Shown one piece after another: positions 1 through 8,165 of a DNA stretch of 64,000 nt; within the stretch, counting starts at the first letter, position 1; the number at the start of each line of letters is the position of its first letter. The notes under the pieces were generated by a model. That model was given only the letters and a program-made list of their open reading frames with translations, was not told where the DNA came from and did not search any database. Position numbers and translations under genes: made by a program. Origin of the DNA: Hyphomicrobium sp. ghe19 (GTDB lineage: Bacteria > Pseudomonadota > Alphaproteobacteria > Rhizobiales > Hyphomicrobiaceae); NCBI RefSeq assembly GCF_902712875.1, contig NZ_LR743509.1, positions 2,122,001 to 2,186,000 on the forward strand, written 5' to 3'.

Positions 1-47
1 TGCATCGCGGCGATGAACAGGGCTGCGAGTATCGAAGCAAGCCTCAT
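1..47 (-). CDS. Start of a secreted protein (partial, runs off the window)
   Basis: The first 15 codons on the minus strand read MRLASILAALFIAAM, a basic N-terminus followed by a hydrophobic core, as in a signal peptide. Its ATG overlaps the stop of the upstream BNR-repeat gene as ATGA, so the two are probably translationally coupled and in one operon. The rest lies outside the window, so no function can be given. Confidence 0.6.
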   Translation of the reverse strand, partial: MRLASILAALFIAAM

Positions 48-1264
48 GATTGGGGCTCCAACGGGATGAGCCGATATCCATCCTGCAGCGTCAGCCACGA
101 CAGGTACGCGCCCGCCGGACTTGCTATCAGCAACGGATGATCCGACGCGTCGTGCGTCATCGCTATGCTCCGAGGAGCGCTCCAGGTTTTTCCGGCATCG
201 TGCGACGTGATGAGATCGATTGTCGTCATGGCGCCGTCGAAAGATTTGTAAGCGAGATAGACGACGCCTTGCGTGGCCAGAACGTACGGCCGCGATGTCT
301 GCGCGTTCGGATCACCGAGGCGCATCGGCTCCGAAAACGTTTTTCCGCCGTCGTTCGAGTGGGCGTAGTAGAGGCCCTTCAATTTGCGTCCGAGCGCAAA
401 CCACGTCGCGTGGTAGACGCCGTCCGGGCCGATCGCGAGGCTCGGGCCTTGATGGGGACAAGCGTCGATCTTCGCGTCGTCATCGCTTACCCGGTAGAGC
501 GGACCTGGCGTCTTCGGATCCGCAAAGGTGATGACGGCATGATCGCGAATGCCGCCGTCGAAAATATTGCGAAAAAGAACGACTGGCCTTCCCTCCCCTG
601 CGAACGCTACGGCGATGCGGCAGCACTCGCAGGAATTGTCACGCGCGATGGTTGCCGCTTGAAGCGTTCCGCCGGGCCGATCGTCCCATGCAAAGGCGAG
701 CGCGGCTCCGGCGTAGGGTTTGCCATCCGTCTTTGCTTTCGCCGTGTTGCGCTTGTCGATCCAGGCGACGAACGCGCGGCCATCCTGATCGAGCGCGGCC
801 GTCTCGAAGCGCTGGCTCGGAGAGTCCGACGTAATCGGCTGCGGGTTCGAGAACGTCCTTCCGTCGTCGGCCGATCGCACGATGAAGGCATGACCGTTGT
901 ATTTTTCGTCGCGCGACGCATACGTGACGATCACTCGGCCGGCCTGGCCGATTGCGATCTTCGGACGGGCATCAGGCCCCTCATCGAGCGGCAAATCGGT
1001 TTTCGGCAGCGTCACCGGATCGGCAAATGTCTTGCCGAGATCGGCTGAACTTCCAACCGATACGCGGCCGCCCGCGACCCACGTCACCCATAATCTTCCG
1101 TCCGGGCCGAAGGCTCCCGTTGCGACGCTGGCGCATGCGAGCGCCGTCGTGTCGCATGCCGCCGGCGCGCCGTGATGCGCGTTCGCATCGTGCGCGACCG
1201 CAGCGCCCGATACGGGCATGATCGATGCGAGCAGCACTATCGCCGTTCGAAAATGATCGCGCAT
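44..1264 (-). CDS. Secreted BNR/Asp-box repeat protein (sialidase-like fold)
   Basis: This is a 406-residue protein with a signal peptide (cleavage probably after VSGAAVA). Several Asp-box repeats of the S-x-D-x-G-x-T-F/W type are visible: SSADLGKTF, SADDGRTF, SNDGGKTF and SHDAGKTW. These mark a six-bladed beta-propeller, but a sialidase activity is not implied because most such proteins are not enzymes. A CECC cysteine cluster near the middle and a further DACPHQ motif could bind metal or form disulfides. It starts 3 nt after the stop of the TonB receptor and overlaps the next signal-peptide gene by 4 nt, so it belongs to that operon. The link to a receptor and a DUF2946 protein suggests a role in metal (perhaps copper) handling at the cell surface; this is inference. 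Confidence 0.75.
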   Translation of the reverse strand: MRDHFRTAIVLLASIMPVSGAAVAHDANAHHGAPAACDTTALACASVATGAFGPDGRLWVTWVAGGRVSVGSSADLGKTFADPVTLPKTDLPLDEGPDARPKIAIGQAGRVIVTYASRDEKYNGHAFIVRSADDGRTFSNPQPITSDSPSQRFETAALDQDGRAFVAWIDKRNTAKAKTDGKPYAGAALAFAWDDRPGGTLQAATIARDNSCECCRIAVAFAGEGRPVVLFRNIFDGGIRDHAVITFADPKTPGPLYRVSDDDAKIDACPHQGPSLAIGPDGVYHATWFALGRKLKGLYYAHSNDGGKTFSEPMRLGDPNAQTSRPYVLATQGVVYLAYKSFDGAMTTIDLITSHDAGKTWSAPRSIAMTHDASDHPLLIASPAGAYLSWLTLQDGYRLIPLEPQS

Positions 1265-1267
1265 GTC

Positions 1268-3751
1268 TCAAAACCTCACTTTCATGCCGGTGAAGAACGT
1301 GCGCGGAGCGCCCGCGTAGATCGAGCCTGAAAGGCCAGCCAGATCGCCAGCCGTCGCGCCGACGCGATCGGTGATGTTGTTTGCAGATGAGATGTACGTT
1401 TCGTCGAATAGGTTCCTGATCTCGAAGTAAGTCATCAGCGACCGCACCGGTCCACTGCTGAATTCCGTATTGTAGTGAACGTTGACATTGACCAGATCGT
1501 AGCCAGGGGCCTTCAGAAGATTGGCGTTCTCCATAAAGAAGCCATCGTGCCATTCGTATTCGGCAAAGGCGCCGATGCCCTTGAATGGGCCGTGCGTGAA
1601 ATCGTAACTCAACCGGCTGGTGAACTCGTTCGGCGATACGCCCGGGATTTTCTTTCCGTCGCGGCTCTTGGGGTCTGCGCCGGAGAGCACCTCGGAATAG
1701 TCGGTATAATATTGATCGTTGTGGATGTACGACGCGGTCAATCTCAGGCCGTCAGCGAGCGCGAAATCTGCCGCCACCTCAACGCCGCGGTGTTCGGAGC
1801 CCGGCGCGTTAAACATGAAATTCTGCGTCCCGGCCCCGGCAGACTGTGAGACGAGTTCATTTTGGAAGAACTCGTAGAAGCCGGATACGCTCAACGTCAG
1901 TCCCGGCGCGGGCGTCCAGTCGCCGCCAACGTCGAAGCCGACGTTCCGTTGCGATTTGAGATCCGTGTTGTTGCCGGGCTGACCTTTGGAATTGATGAAT
2001 AGATTCGAGAACTGAGGCGTGCCGTAACCGCTGGCGACTCGGGCGCGCCATTGCCATTCGCGCGACGGGGTATAGAGAACACCGAGTTCGGGAGCGACGT
2101 TCGTCATCTCGCGGTCGGCTGAATATATCGTCGTGCTCGTCAGATCGCCGCTGGTACTGTACCTGAAGCTCGTTTGCCCTCCGTCGAGGGTTGTCCGTTC
2201 GACAGCAGCGCCTGCGATGACGGCGACATCGTTCGCAACGCGCACTTCTTCGCGGGCCCTGACGCCGAAGTTCGTGGTCGAACCAGTGGTCTCGGACTGA
2301 AGCAAACCCAATCTTGCATTTCCGCCCGGCGCGACGTTGTAGGTTCTGCCGTCGACGGGCAGATAATTCCAATACGCGCCGAGGTAGGAAAGCGTCGGCA
2401 GTCCGGCAAACACGGATCGATTGGTGAGGCCCGTGCTGACATTATAGGAAAGATAATCGCCGACCGCGCTCGTCGTTCCGGTCGGCTGGCTGATGTTGCG
2501 GTCGTCGACGACCACTTGCACTTGCCCGGTCGTTGCTGCGTCGAAGGCGTGTTCCCAGCGGAAGCCTCCAATCGTGCGACGGTCGTCGCGGTTGGCTCCC
2601 GCCTGTTCGGCGGTCTGCCGGGCCGCCCCGGGCTGAAGAGCACCATTTACCAGGGCCGTATTTCCGGTCGCGGAGTAGATGTTTATTGCGCAACCCGGCG
2701 CTGCGGCGGCCGCGGTCGCACAGCCCTTCTGAAACGGGTTCTGCTTGAATTGATTGAGCGACATGCGGAACGGCAGTTCCGTGTCGATGGTGTTGTTGAT
2801 GAACTTGAAGGTGAACGTGTCCGTCGCGGACGGCTTCCACGTCATGAGGGCGTTGACGGTTTGCGTGTCGAACGCGCTATAGCCGAAGTAGCCGTCGCCG
2901 CGGACGTCGCTCGTGAAGACCGACGCTTCCCAGTTCGCTCCGCGCTTGCCGCCGATCGCGTAGTTGTTGAGGTAATTGAAACCGCCGACGTCGATACCGT
3001 ACTCGACGCCGTCTATGGCGCCGCCCGGAAAGGTCCTGAAGTTGATCGCGCCGCCGGTCGCGTAGTTTCCGAAGAGCGCCGAGGATGGTCCACGCCAAAC
3101 ATCGATGCCGGCGTAGGCGTGCGGGTCAATCAGGTCGCTGCGTGAAAGCCCGTCGGGCTGCGTGACAGGAAAGCCGTCGTCCAGGATGACGATATTGCGG
3201 ATACCGAAGCCGTTCCTAGCGTTCGATCCGCGGATCGAAATGCCCATGTCGCGCGGGCCGTTGCCTTGTTTCAGCGAGACACCTGGGACTTCACGGAGAA
3301 TGTCGGTGACTGAGAATACCGGCGCGCTTTCAAAGCGTGTCATATCCACGGCGGCGGAAGCTTGGGCGCCAGCGCCGGATGCGCCGGGCACGCTTGCAAC
3401 TGCCGCAGACGGCGTTCCGGGATTTCCGGAAGCGGGTTGAGGTTGCGCAGCGATCGGCGGCGATGCGGCGACGGTCGCAGGCGGGGACGTGCCGCTTGCC
3501 GGCGGCTTCGCAGCGTTCGCTGGTTTCGCTGCGGCGGTTGCCGGCTTGGGTCCTGTTTTCGCTTTCGGCTTTTCAGCAGCCGGTCTGGCAGCAGGCGCGA
3601 CCTGATGCACCGTCACGTCCGGCAAATCGATTGTTTCGTGATCGGCGCGTACGCGTTCGCTGAAACTGATGACGCATGCGATTGCCGACGACGCGACGGC
3701 GATGCGTTTCAGGCGAGGTGTCGCCCAAGCACGGGGCGCGAAGAGTTGCAT
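1268..3751 (-). CDS. TonB-dependent outer-membrane receptor
   Basis: This 827-residue protein has an N-terminal signal, a Pro/Ala/Lys-rich linker (about residues 40-110) and then the plug domain (VTDILREVPGVSLKQ, IRGSNARNG, VWRGPSSALFGNYATGGAI). The beta-barrel ends in an aromatic FFTGMKVRF tail, as expected for an outer-membrane protein. I take the ATG at 3751 as the start because a GGGA sits 9 nt upstream; a TTG five codons earlier is possible. The ligand cannot be read from sequence. Its neighbours (DUF2946-like protein upstream, BNR protein with CECC downstream) resemble copper-associated clusters, so copper or a metal chelate is a reasonable guess. The Pro/Ala/Lys linker resembles that of the second receptor at 37383. 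Confidence 0.9.
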   Translation of the reverse strand: MQLFAPRAWATPRLKRIAVASSAIACVISFSERVRADHETIDLPDVTVHQVAPAARPAAEKPKAKTGPKPATAAAKPANAAKPPASGTSPPATVAASPPIAAQPQPASGNPGTPSAAVASVPGASGAGAQASAAVDMTRFESAPVFSVTDILREVPGVSLKQGNGPRDMGISIRGSNARNGFGIRNIVILDDGFPVTQPDGLSRSDLIDPHAYAGIDVWRGPSSALFGNYATGGAINFRTFPGGAIDGVEYGIDVGGFNYLNNYAIGGKRGANWEASVFTSDVRGDGYFGYSAFDTQTVNALMTWKPSATDTFTFKFINNTIDTELPFRMSLNQFKQNPFQKGCATAAAAAPGCAINIYSATGNTALVNGALQPGAARQTAEQAGANRDDRRTIGGFRWEHAFDAATTGQVQVVVDDRNISQPTGTTSAVGDYLSYNVSTGLTNRSVFAGLPTLSYLGAYWNYLPVDGRTYNVAPGGNARLGLLQSETTGSTTNFGVRAREEVRVANDVAVIAGAAVERTTLDGGQTSFRYSTSGDLTSTTIYSADREMTNVAPELGVLYTPSREWQWRARVASGYGTPQFSNLFINSKGQPGNNTDLKSQRNVGFDVGGDWTPAPGLTLSVSGFYEFFQNELVSQSAGAGTQNFMFNAPGSEHRGVEVAADFALADGLRLTASYIHNDQYYTDYSEVLSGADPKSRDGKKIPGVSPNEFTSRLSYDFTHGPFKGIGAFAEYEWHDGFFMENANLLKAPGYDLVNVNVHYNTEFSSGPVRSLMTYFEIRNLFDETYISSANNITDRVGATAGDLAGLSGSIYAGAPRTFFTGMKVRF

Positions 3752-3847
3752 TTGCAAATTTCCCAACTGATCTGAGGTTGGCGAGATCGCGGCAGCGGCG
3801 GCTCGAGGCTCGTCGCGGCGCTACTCGTCCAGAAATGCCGAAAGGCT

Positions 3848-4222
3848 TCAGGTCAGTGAGGCCGGGGGACCGCGCGCGGACTGCGCTCCGGGCTTCGGAG
3901 TCGCGCGGAAAATCTCGGTCGCGATCGCGTAGGTGACCGAGGCGTAGCGTACGGTATGCGAAAGCAGATGCAGTGTTTCGTGATTGACCGCAACGGCACC
4001 GACCGGTGCATACGGGCACGTGCTGTTGTCCGCTATCGGCGGCTTCGCGGGCTGCGGAACGCCCTTATCGTCCAGGATCAAATTCTGCGGGCCGTGGCCG
4101 GTGCAGATAACGATCTGCACCGGTACGCCGTGATCAGGCGTTGCCGCGAGCATGAAGCCCACGGGCAAAAAGCTGCGTACCGCGAACGCAAAAACGATCA
4201 GAAGATTGACGTAACGGTGCAT
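3848..4222 (-). CDS. DUF2946-like small exported protein
   Basis: This is a 124-residue protein with an N-terminal hydrophobic segment containing FLPVGFML. Downstream are a VICTGHG motif and, about 30 residues later, a CPYA motif, with histidines near HLLSH. The C-x-x-H-G ... C-P-Y arrangement is that of DUF2946 proteins, which are often encoded beside TonB receptors and copper chaperones. It lies about 100 nt upstream of the TonB receptor on the same strand and is probably the first gene of that operon. A function in metal acquisition is inferred from context only. Confidence 0.65.
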   Translation of the reverse strand: MHRYVNLLIVFAFAVRSFLPVGFMLAATPDHGVPVQIVICTGHGPQNLILDDKGVPQPAKPPIADNSTCPYAPVGAVAVNHETLHLLSHTVRYASVTYAIATEIFRATPKPGAQSARGPPASLT

Positions 4223-4351
4223 CGACGATCGTCTATTGTTGATTGCGCCCCGCGGCGGACATTCAGGAAGCCCGTTTAGTTACGTCTTGGCTATAACGCA
4301 ACGCCCCCTTGAGCGAAAGATGGACGGAAGTCCAACGCGGCGACCGAAAGA

Positions 4352-4864
4352 TCACACGGCGCGCCGGGCGGGTGCGGTGACGCCGCCGCCGGGGTGGAAA
4401 TTCCGGACGGCGAGGCAACCAAGCACGACGAACGCGACCAATGCGGCGGTTTGGGATGCAATAAACGGCGGATCGCCCATCGTAGGAGCCAGCGCGTGGA
4501 GGGCTGGAACTTTCAGGAAGAGTTGGACGATGAGCACGAAGACGTTGAGATAGAGCGCGGTCGATGCTGTCACGACGTAGACCCAGCGCCATGCGCCTCG
4601 GAGGTTGGCTCCGTAAAGGGCGTAAAGCGCTATCGCCAAGATAACGAGCGAGATGATCCCGACGATATGCGACGGGAGCAGGCTGGTGAATGCAAAGCCG
4701 AAGCCGGTTACGCTGGTGAGCACCGTCGTCAGCAGAAAGACAGCCGTCAACCCGGGCCATGAGGCGTTCGCAATAAATCCCACAAAGACGATGACGCCCG
4801 CCGCAATGGCGATCAGGCTCAGCGCGACGTGTATGAACGTGAATGTATCCATTCCCAAGATCAT
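4352..4864 (-). CDS. Small polytopic membrane protein, function unknown
   Basis: This is a 170-residue protein with four clear hydrophobic segments (FIHVALSLIAIAAGVIVFVG, AVFLLTTVLTSVTGFGFAF, HIVGIISLVILAIALYALYG, and WRWVYVVTASTALYLNVFVL), plus a fifth near the C-terminus (AALVAFVVLGCLAV). The ATG at 4864 was chosen over an upstream in-frame start because GGAGA lies 8 nt before it. I do not recognise a characterised family. It is on the same strand as the metal cluster but separated from it by about 130 nt. Confidence 0.7.
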   Translation of the reverse strand: MILGMDTFTFIHVALSLIAIAAGVIVFVGFIANASWPGLTAVFLLTTVLTSVTGFGFAFTSLLPSHIVGIISLVILAIALYALYGANLRGAWRWVYVVTASTALYLNVFVLIVQLFLKVPALHALAPTMGDPPFIASQTAALVAFVVLGCLAVRNFHPGGGVTAPARRAV

Positions 4865-5238
4865 CGACGTATCTCCAATTGTCCGTTGGCGTCCGGTTCC
4901 ACCCGCAGGCGGCGCGGACCGATAGCACCTCCGCCGCTCCGCCAAAAGATGATGGTCGTAATAAATACGATCGCGGCTCGGCAGCTCATAGCCGCTGCCA
5001 GTCCGTGCCAGGCTCACCTCCATCGGCGACGCTGCTGCGGGAAGGCTGCCTCAAATTCCGGCAATGACGGAGTCGACGGCCTATGACTTCAGCAAGTTCT
5101 GAGCGTCAGGCCCAGCGCTCACCCCGCGCTTTGAAAATTGATTGAAATCGATCAGTGGGTTAGTTGTCATTCGCAGCGGTGGCACATAATTTGAGTCCGC
5201 TCGCTACAATTGAAATCAAACATGCAGGTGCGTCACCC
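4865..5238. other. Divergent intergenic region with an FNR-like box
   Basis: No convincing gene lies here. The stretch separates the minus-strand membrane protein from the plus-strand PH-like gene and should carry both promoters. An FNR/FixK-like sequence, TTGATTGAAATCGA, matches TTGAT-N4-ATCAA at all but one position. Confidence 0.5.
5138..5151. promoter_or_regulatory. FNR/FixK-like box (one mismatch)
   Basis: The sequence TTGATTGAAATCGA matches the TTGAT-N4-ATCAA consensus of FNR/FixK-type regulators except for one base in the right half. It lies about 100 nt upstream of the PH-like gene. A single near match of this length can occur by chance. Confidence 0.3.
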
Positions 5239-5754
5239 GTGAGCCAGGACGACATGCATGGCTACACGGTGGCCTACGAACGAGAAGAAATCCAATTTCC
5301 CGTCTATGTCGTTTGCCTGATCGGTGCGTGCCTGGGGACGATCGGCATCGCGATCGACAACATCATTCTCATCGCTCTTGCGCTTTTCGCGTTGGGGTTC
5401 GCCTACTACAATTATCCCCTGCTCGAGACGGGGAAGCCGCGGATCGGGTCGGGGCAATACGGCGTCTTCGCGGAAGGCCTCGGGATCGTTACTTGGCGGT
5501 CGATCAAGCAAATCGAGTTGATCGCCGTCGATATCCGCGGCTCGACAAACAATGAGTTGCGCATCACCCTCGAAGACCCGTTGGATCGGGCATTGCTCGT
5601 CGACTGGCGCCGCCGCCCCTTTTACCGCTTCCTGATGCGGCTTCCCTGGACCATATCGGGCAACGTCATTCGCATTCCGCTCGACGTTTTCGACCGGCCC
5701 GCCGAGGAGATCATGCAAAGTTTCACGCGCATGATGACGTTCTATAAACATTGA
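5239..5754 (+). CDS. Membrane protein with a C-terminal PH-like domain (STM3941-like)
   Basis: Two adjacent hydrophobic segments (VYVVCLIGACLGTIGIAI, IILIALALFALGFAYYNYPL) are followed by a beta-rich domain of about 100 residues (QYGVFAEGLGIVTWRSIKQI, ELRITLED, IRIPLDVFDRPAEEIM). This layout is that of bacterial PH-like membrane proteins such as the STM3941 family. The start is uncertain: GTG at 5239, ATG at 5254 or TTG at 5164 are all in frame, and none has a strong ribosome-binding site. Its function is unknown. Confidence 0.7.
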   Translation: MSQDDMHGYTVAYEREEIQFPVYVVCLIGACLGTIGIAIDNIILIALALFALGFAYYNYPLLETGKPRIGSGQYGVFAEGLGIVTWRSIKQIELIAVDIRGSTNNELRITLEDPLDRALLVDWRRRPFYRFLMRLPWTISGNVIRIPLDVFDRPAEEIMQSFTRMMTFYKH

Positions 5755-5840
5755 GCATAGGGGCTTATCCCGCAGCGGCCGCGGCGCTATGCTGATCGGC
5801 GCGTAAATCGTTCACTGCTCGGCTGCGGGAATTACCAAAC

Positions 5841-6362
5841 ATGCTTCGGGAAGAAGTCGTCCTCGTCGACCATGAGGACAACGAAATAGGTTTTGCTGAA
5901 AAGCTCGAGGCTCACCGCCAGGGCGTCCTGCACCGCGCTTTTTCCGTGATGGTCTGGGACAGCAAGGGCCGCCTGCTCCTGCAACGGCGTCAGGTCGACA
6001 AATATCACTCCGGCGGTCTTTGGACCAACACGTGCTGCGGCCATCCGCGGCCGGGCGAGACGTCGCTCGAGGCTGCGGCGCGCCGTCTCAACGAGGAGAT
6101 GCGCGTTGTTTGCCCGCTGACGCCGATCGGCACCTTCACCTATCGCGCCGAACTCGATGCCGGGTTGACCGAACACGAGTTCGTACATGTGTTCCGGGGC
6201 ATGTATGACGGGGCGATCGCGCCCGATCCCGTAGAGTGCGACGGCTACAGCTGGACGAGCCCCGACGTTATTCGCAAGCAGGTGGCGGCCGAGCCTCAGT
6301 GCTTCAGCGCGTGGTTCAAGAAATACGTCGAAGCGGAATGGCCGATCGCGCCACCAGGGTAA
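5841..6362 (+). CDS. idi: Isopentenyl-diphosphate delta-isomerase, type I
   Basis: This enzyme interconverts IPP and DMAPP for isoprenoid synthesis. The 173-residue protein has the Nudix fold of type I isomerases. TNTCCGHP carries the catalytic cysteine, EAAARRLNEEM is the Nudix-like metal-binding helix, and LTEHEFVHVF holds the second catalytic glutamate. Its length fits the family. It is monocistronic as far as can be seen, ending about 240 nt before the ammonium transporter. Confidence 0.93.
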   Translation: MLREEVVLVDHEDNEIGFAEKLEAHRQGVLHRAFSVMVWDSKGRLLLQRRQVDKYHSGGLWTNTCCGHPRPGETSLEAAARRLNEEMRVVCPLTPIGTFTYRAELDAGLTEHEFVHVFRGMYDGAIAPDPVECDGYSWTSPDVIRKQVAAEPQCFSAWFKKYVEAEWPIAPPG

Positions 6363-6450
6363 AACATCGCCGAGCTGGATATCATCCGCTCACCGCTTTT
6401 GCCTCAGGTTTAGTCAAAGTGCCTAGGCATTGATCTGTCTCGCCTCCCTC

Positions 6451-6468
6451 TTGGCACAGATGTACCAA
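6451..6468. promoter_or_regulatory. 18-bp imperfect inverted repeat upstream of amtB
   Basis: TTGGCACAGATGTACCAA pairs with its reverse complement at 14 of 18 positions. It ends 24 nt upstream of the sigma-54 -24 element. An activator site such as NtrC is plausible, although NtrC sites usually lie further upstream. A perfect 10-bp palindrome, TGCCTAGGCA, sits at 6420-6429. Confidence 0.35.
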
Positions 6469-6491
6469 TGAAACGCGAATTTGTTTCATTT

Positions 6492-6506
6492 GGCACATTC
6501 CTTGCG
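6492..6506 (+). promoter_or_regulatory. Sigma-54 (RpoN) promoter of amtB
   Basis: TGGCACATTCCTTGC is an exact match to the TGGCAC-N5-TTGC sigma-54 consensus, with the invariant GG and GC correctly spaced. Transcription would start about 12 nt downstream, giving an untranslated leader of about 85 nt before the transporter gene. This fits nitrogen control through NtrC. Confidence 0.85.
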
Positions 6507-6601
6507 AACATCCTCCCTGCCTGATGAGAAAGCAGCAAAAGCCCGCACAAGCTGTGGTCGGACGGCATGGAACGATCGGGACCAACATTGGGGGACTAGG
6601 A

Positions 6602-7957
6602 ATGACTTCAAGACTTCGACCCTCGCTTGGAGCCACGGCTCTCAGCGCAGTGACACTCCTTGCGACGTCGGCAATCGCACTCGCCCAGGAAGCGGCGCCC
6701 GCTGCTGCCGAACCGGCGGCTGCCGCTGCACCAGCTTTCAACTCCGGCGACATCGCATGGATGCTGACGTCGTCCGTGCTCGTGCTCATGATGCTCGTCC
6801 CGGGCCTCGGACTCTTCTACGCCGGCATGGTGCGCAAGAAGAACGCGCTCGCTGTTCTCATGCAGTGCGTATTCGGCGCCGGCCTCCTATCGATCGTATG
6901 GGTTCTCGTCGGCTATTCGATTGCCTTCACTGAAGGCAGCCCATTCTTCGGCGGCTTCTCAAAGGTCGTGCTTGCCGGCATTGCGCCGGATACCCCAGCG
7001 CCTGCCGCTGCGGGCATCCCTGAGTTCCTCTTCGTCATGTTCCAGATGACGTTCTTCATCATCACGCCGATCATTGCCTTGGGCGGACCGGCTGACCGCA
7101 TGAAGTTCTCGGCGTCGATGGCGTTCGTCACACTCTGGGCGATCTTCGCCTATGCGCCGATCGCCCACATGGTGTGGGGCCCCGGCGGCTACCTCGGCGG
7201 CGCAGGCGTTCTCGACTACGCCGGTGGCACCGTCGTTCACATCAACTCAGCTATTGCCGGTCTCGTCGCTGCCATCATCGTCGGCAGGCGCAAGGGTTAC
7301 GGCACCGAGCAGATGGCACCCCACAACTTGGTTCTGACCATGATTGGCGGCTCTTTGCTGTGGTGCGGCTGGTTCGGCTTCAACGTCGGTTCCGCACTGG
7401 GCGCTGGCGCAAGCACGGGCATCATCATGCTCAACACGCAGATCGCGACTGCGGGTGCCGTCGTCTCGTGGACGCTCGTTGAGTGGATCATCAAAGGCAA
7501 GCCGAGCCTTCTCGGTGCCGTCTCCGGCGCGATTGCCGGTCTCGTGGCGATCACGCCGGCTTGCGGCTTCGTCGCTGTCGACGGCGCATTGATCATCGGT
7601 CTTGTGGCGGGCGTCGTCTGCTACTGGGGCGTCACCGGCCTGAAGCGTGCTCTCGGCTATGACGATGCACTCGACGTCTTCGGCGTCCACGGCATCGGCG
7701 GCATCCTCGGCGCAGTCCTCACCGGCGTCTTCGCCGTTCAGGCAGTCGGCGGCCAAGGGAAATCCGGCTGGATCGAAGGCAACCTCAACCAGGTCTGGGT
7801 ACAGATCGAAGGCATCGGCTTGACCATCGTCTGGTCGGCGGTCGTCAGTGTCGTGGCCTTGCTCTTCATCAAGTACACCATCGGCCTCAGGGTCAACGAA
7901 GCTGAAGAATCTGAAGGGCTCGATCTTGCTCTCCATGGAGAGACCTTCCACGACTGA
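6602..7957 (+). CDS. amtB: Ammonium transporter (Amt family)
   Basis: This is a trimeric inner-membrane ammonium channel. The 451-residue protein has a cleavable signal (ending ALAQ), an Ala/Pro-rich spacer and eleven membrane segments. Conserved motifs include GLFYAGMVRKKN, LDYAGGTVVHINSAIAGL (the first pore His region), LLWCGWFGFNVGSAL and DVFGVHGIGGILGAV (second pore His). The ATG at 6602 is preceded by GGGGGA at a 6-nt distance. Unusually, no glnK/glnB gene precedes it; its upstream neighbour is idi. The consensus sigma-54 promoter points to induction under nitrogen limitation. Confidence 0.95.
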   Translation: MTSRLRPSLGATALSAVTLLATSAIALAQEAAPAAAEPAAAAAPAFNSGDIAWMLTSSVLVLMMLVPGLGLFYAGMVRKKNALAVLMQCVFGAGLLSIVWVLVGYSIAFTEGSPFFGGFSKVVLAGIAPDTPAPAAAGIPEFLFVMFQMTFFIITPIIALGGPADRMKFSASMAFVTLWAIFAYAPIAHMVWGPGGYLGGAGVLDYAGGTVVHINSAIAGLVAAIIVGRRKGYGTEQMAPHNLVLTMIGGSLLWCGWFGFNVGSALGAGASTGIIMLNTQIATAGAVVSWTLVEWIIKGKPSLLGAVSGAIAGLVAITPACGFVAVDGALIIGLVAGVVCYWGVTGLKRALGYDDALDVFGVHGIGGILGAVLTGVFAVQAVGGQGKSGWIEGNLNQVWVQIEGIGLTIVWSAVVSVVALLFIKYTIGLRVNEAEESEGLDLALHGETFHD

Positions 7958-7980
7958 AGTTTGGCCACGACTGAGGTTGG
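7948..7980. repeat. Tandem duplication of about 17 bp over the amtB stop codon
   Basis: CCACGACTGAAGTTTGG is followed directly by CCACGACTGAGGTTGG. The first copy contains the amtB stop and the second repeats it out of the gene. This looks like a recent slippage duplication. The second copy also begins an inverted repeat that flanks the terminator hairpin. Confidence 0.6.
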
Positions 7981-8011
7981 CAGTGGGTGCTCCCTGACTT
8001 GCCTCAGACGC

Positions 8012-8040
8012 GGGCGCCGGAACCCCAAGTTCCGGCGCCC
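8012..8040 (+). terminator. Strong hairpin downstream of amtB
   Basis: A perfect 12-bp stem, GGGCGCCGGAAC with GTTCCGGCGCCC, encloses a 5-nt loop. It is flanked by an outer inverted repeat, CTGAGGTTGG (7971-7980) and CCAACCTCAG (8039-8048). There is no long T-tract, so it may stabilise the 3' end rather than be a classical terminator. Confidence 0.6.
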
Positions 8041-8165
8041 AACCTCAGGTTTCCTGAATTGCACTCCCGCATGTTTTGAACTTCCAACAAGCGAGCCGAA
8101 ACGGGCCGGCGGAACTAAAAGTTGTGATCGCGCGTCGGGCAATAAAGCCAAGCAGCGAGCGCATC

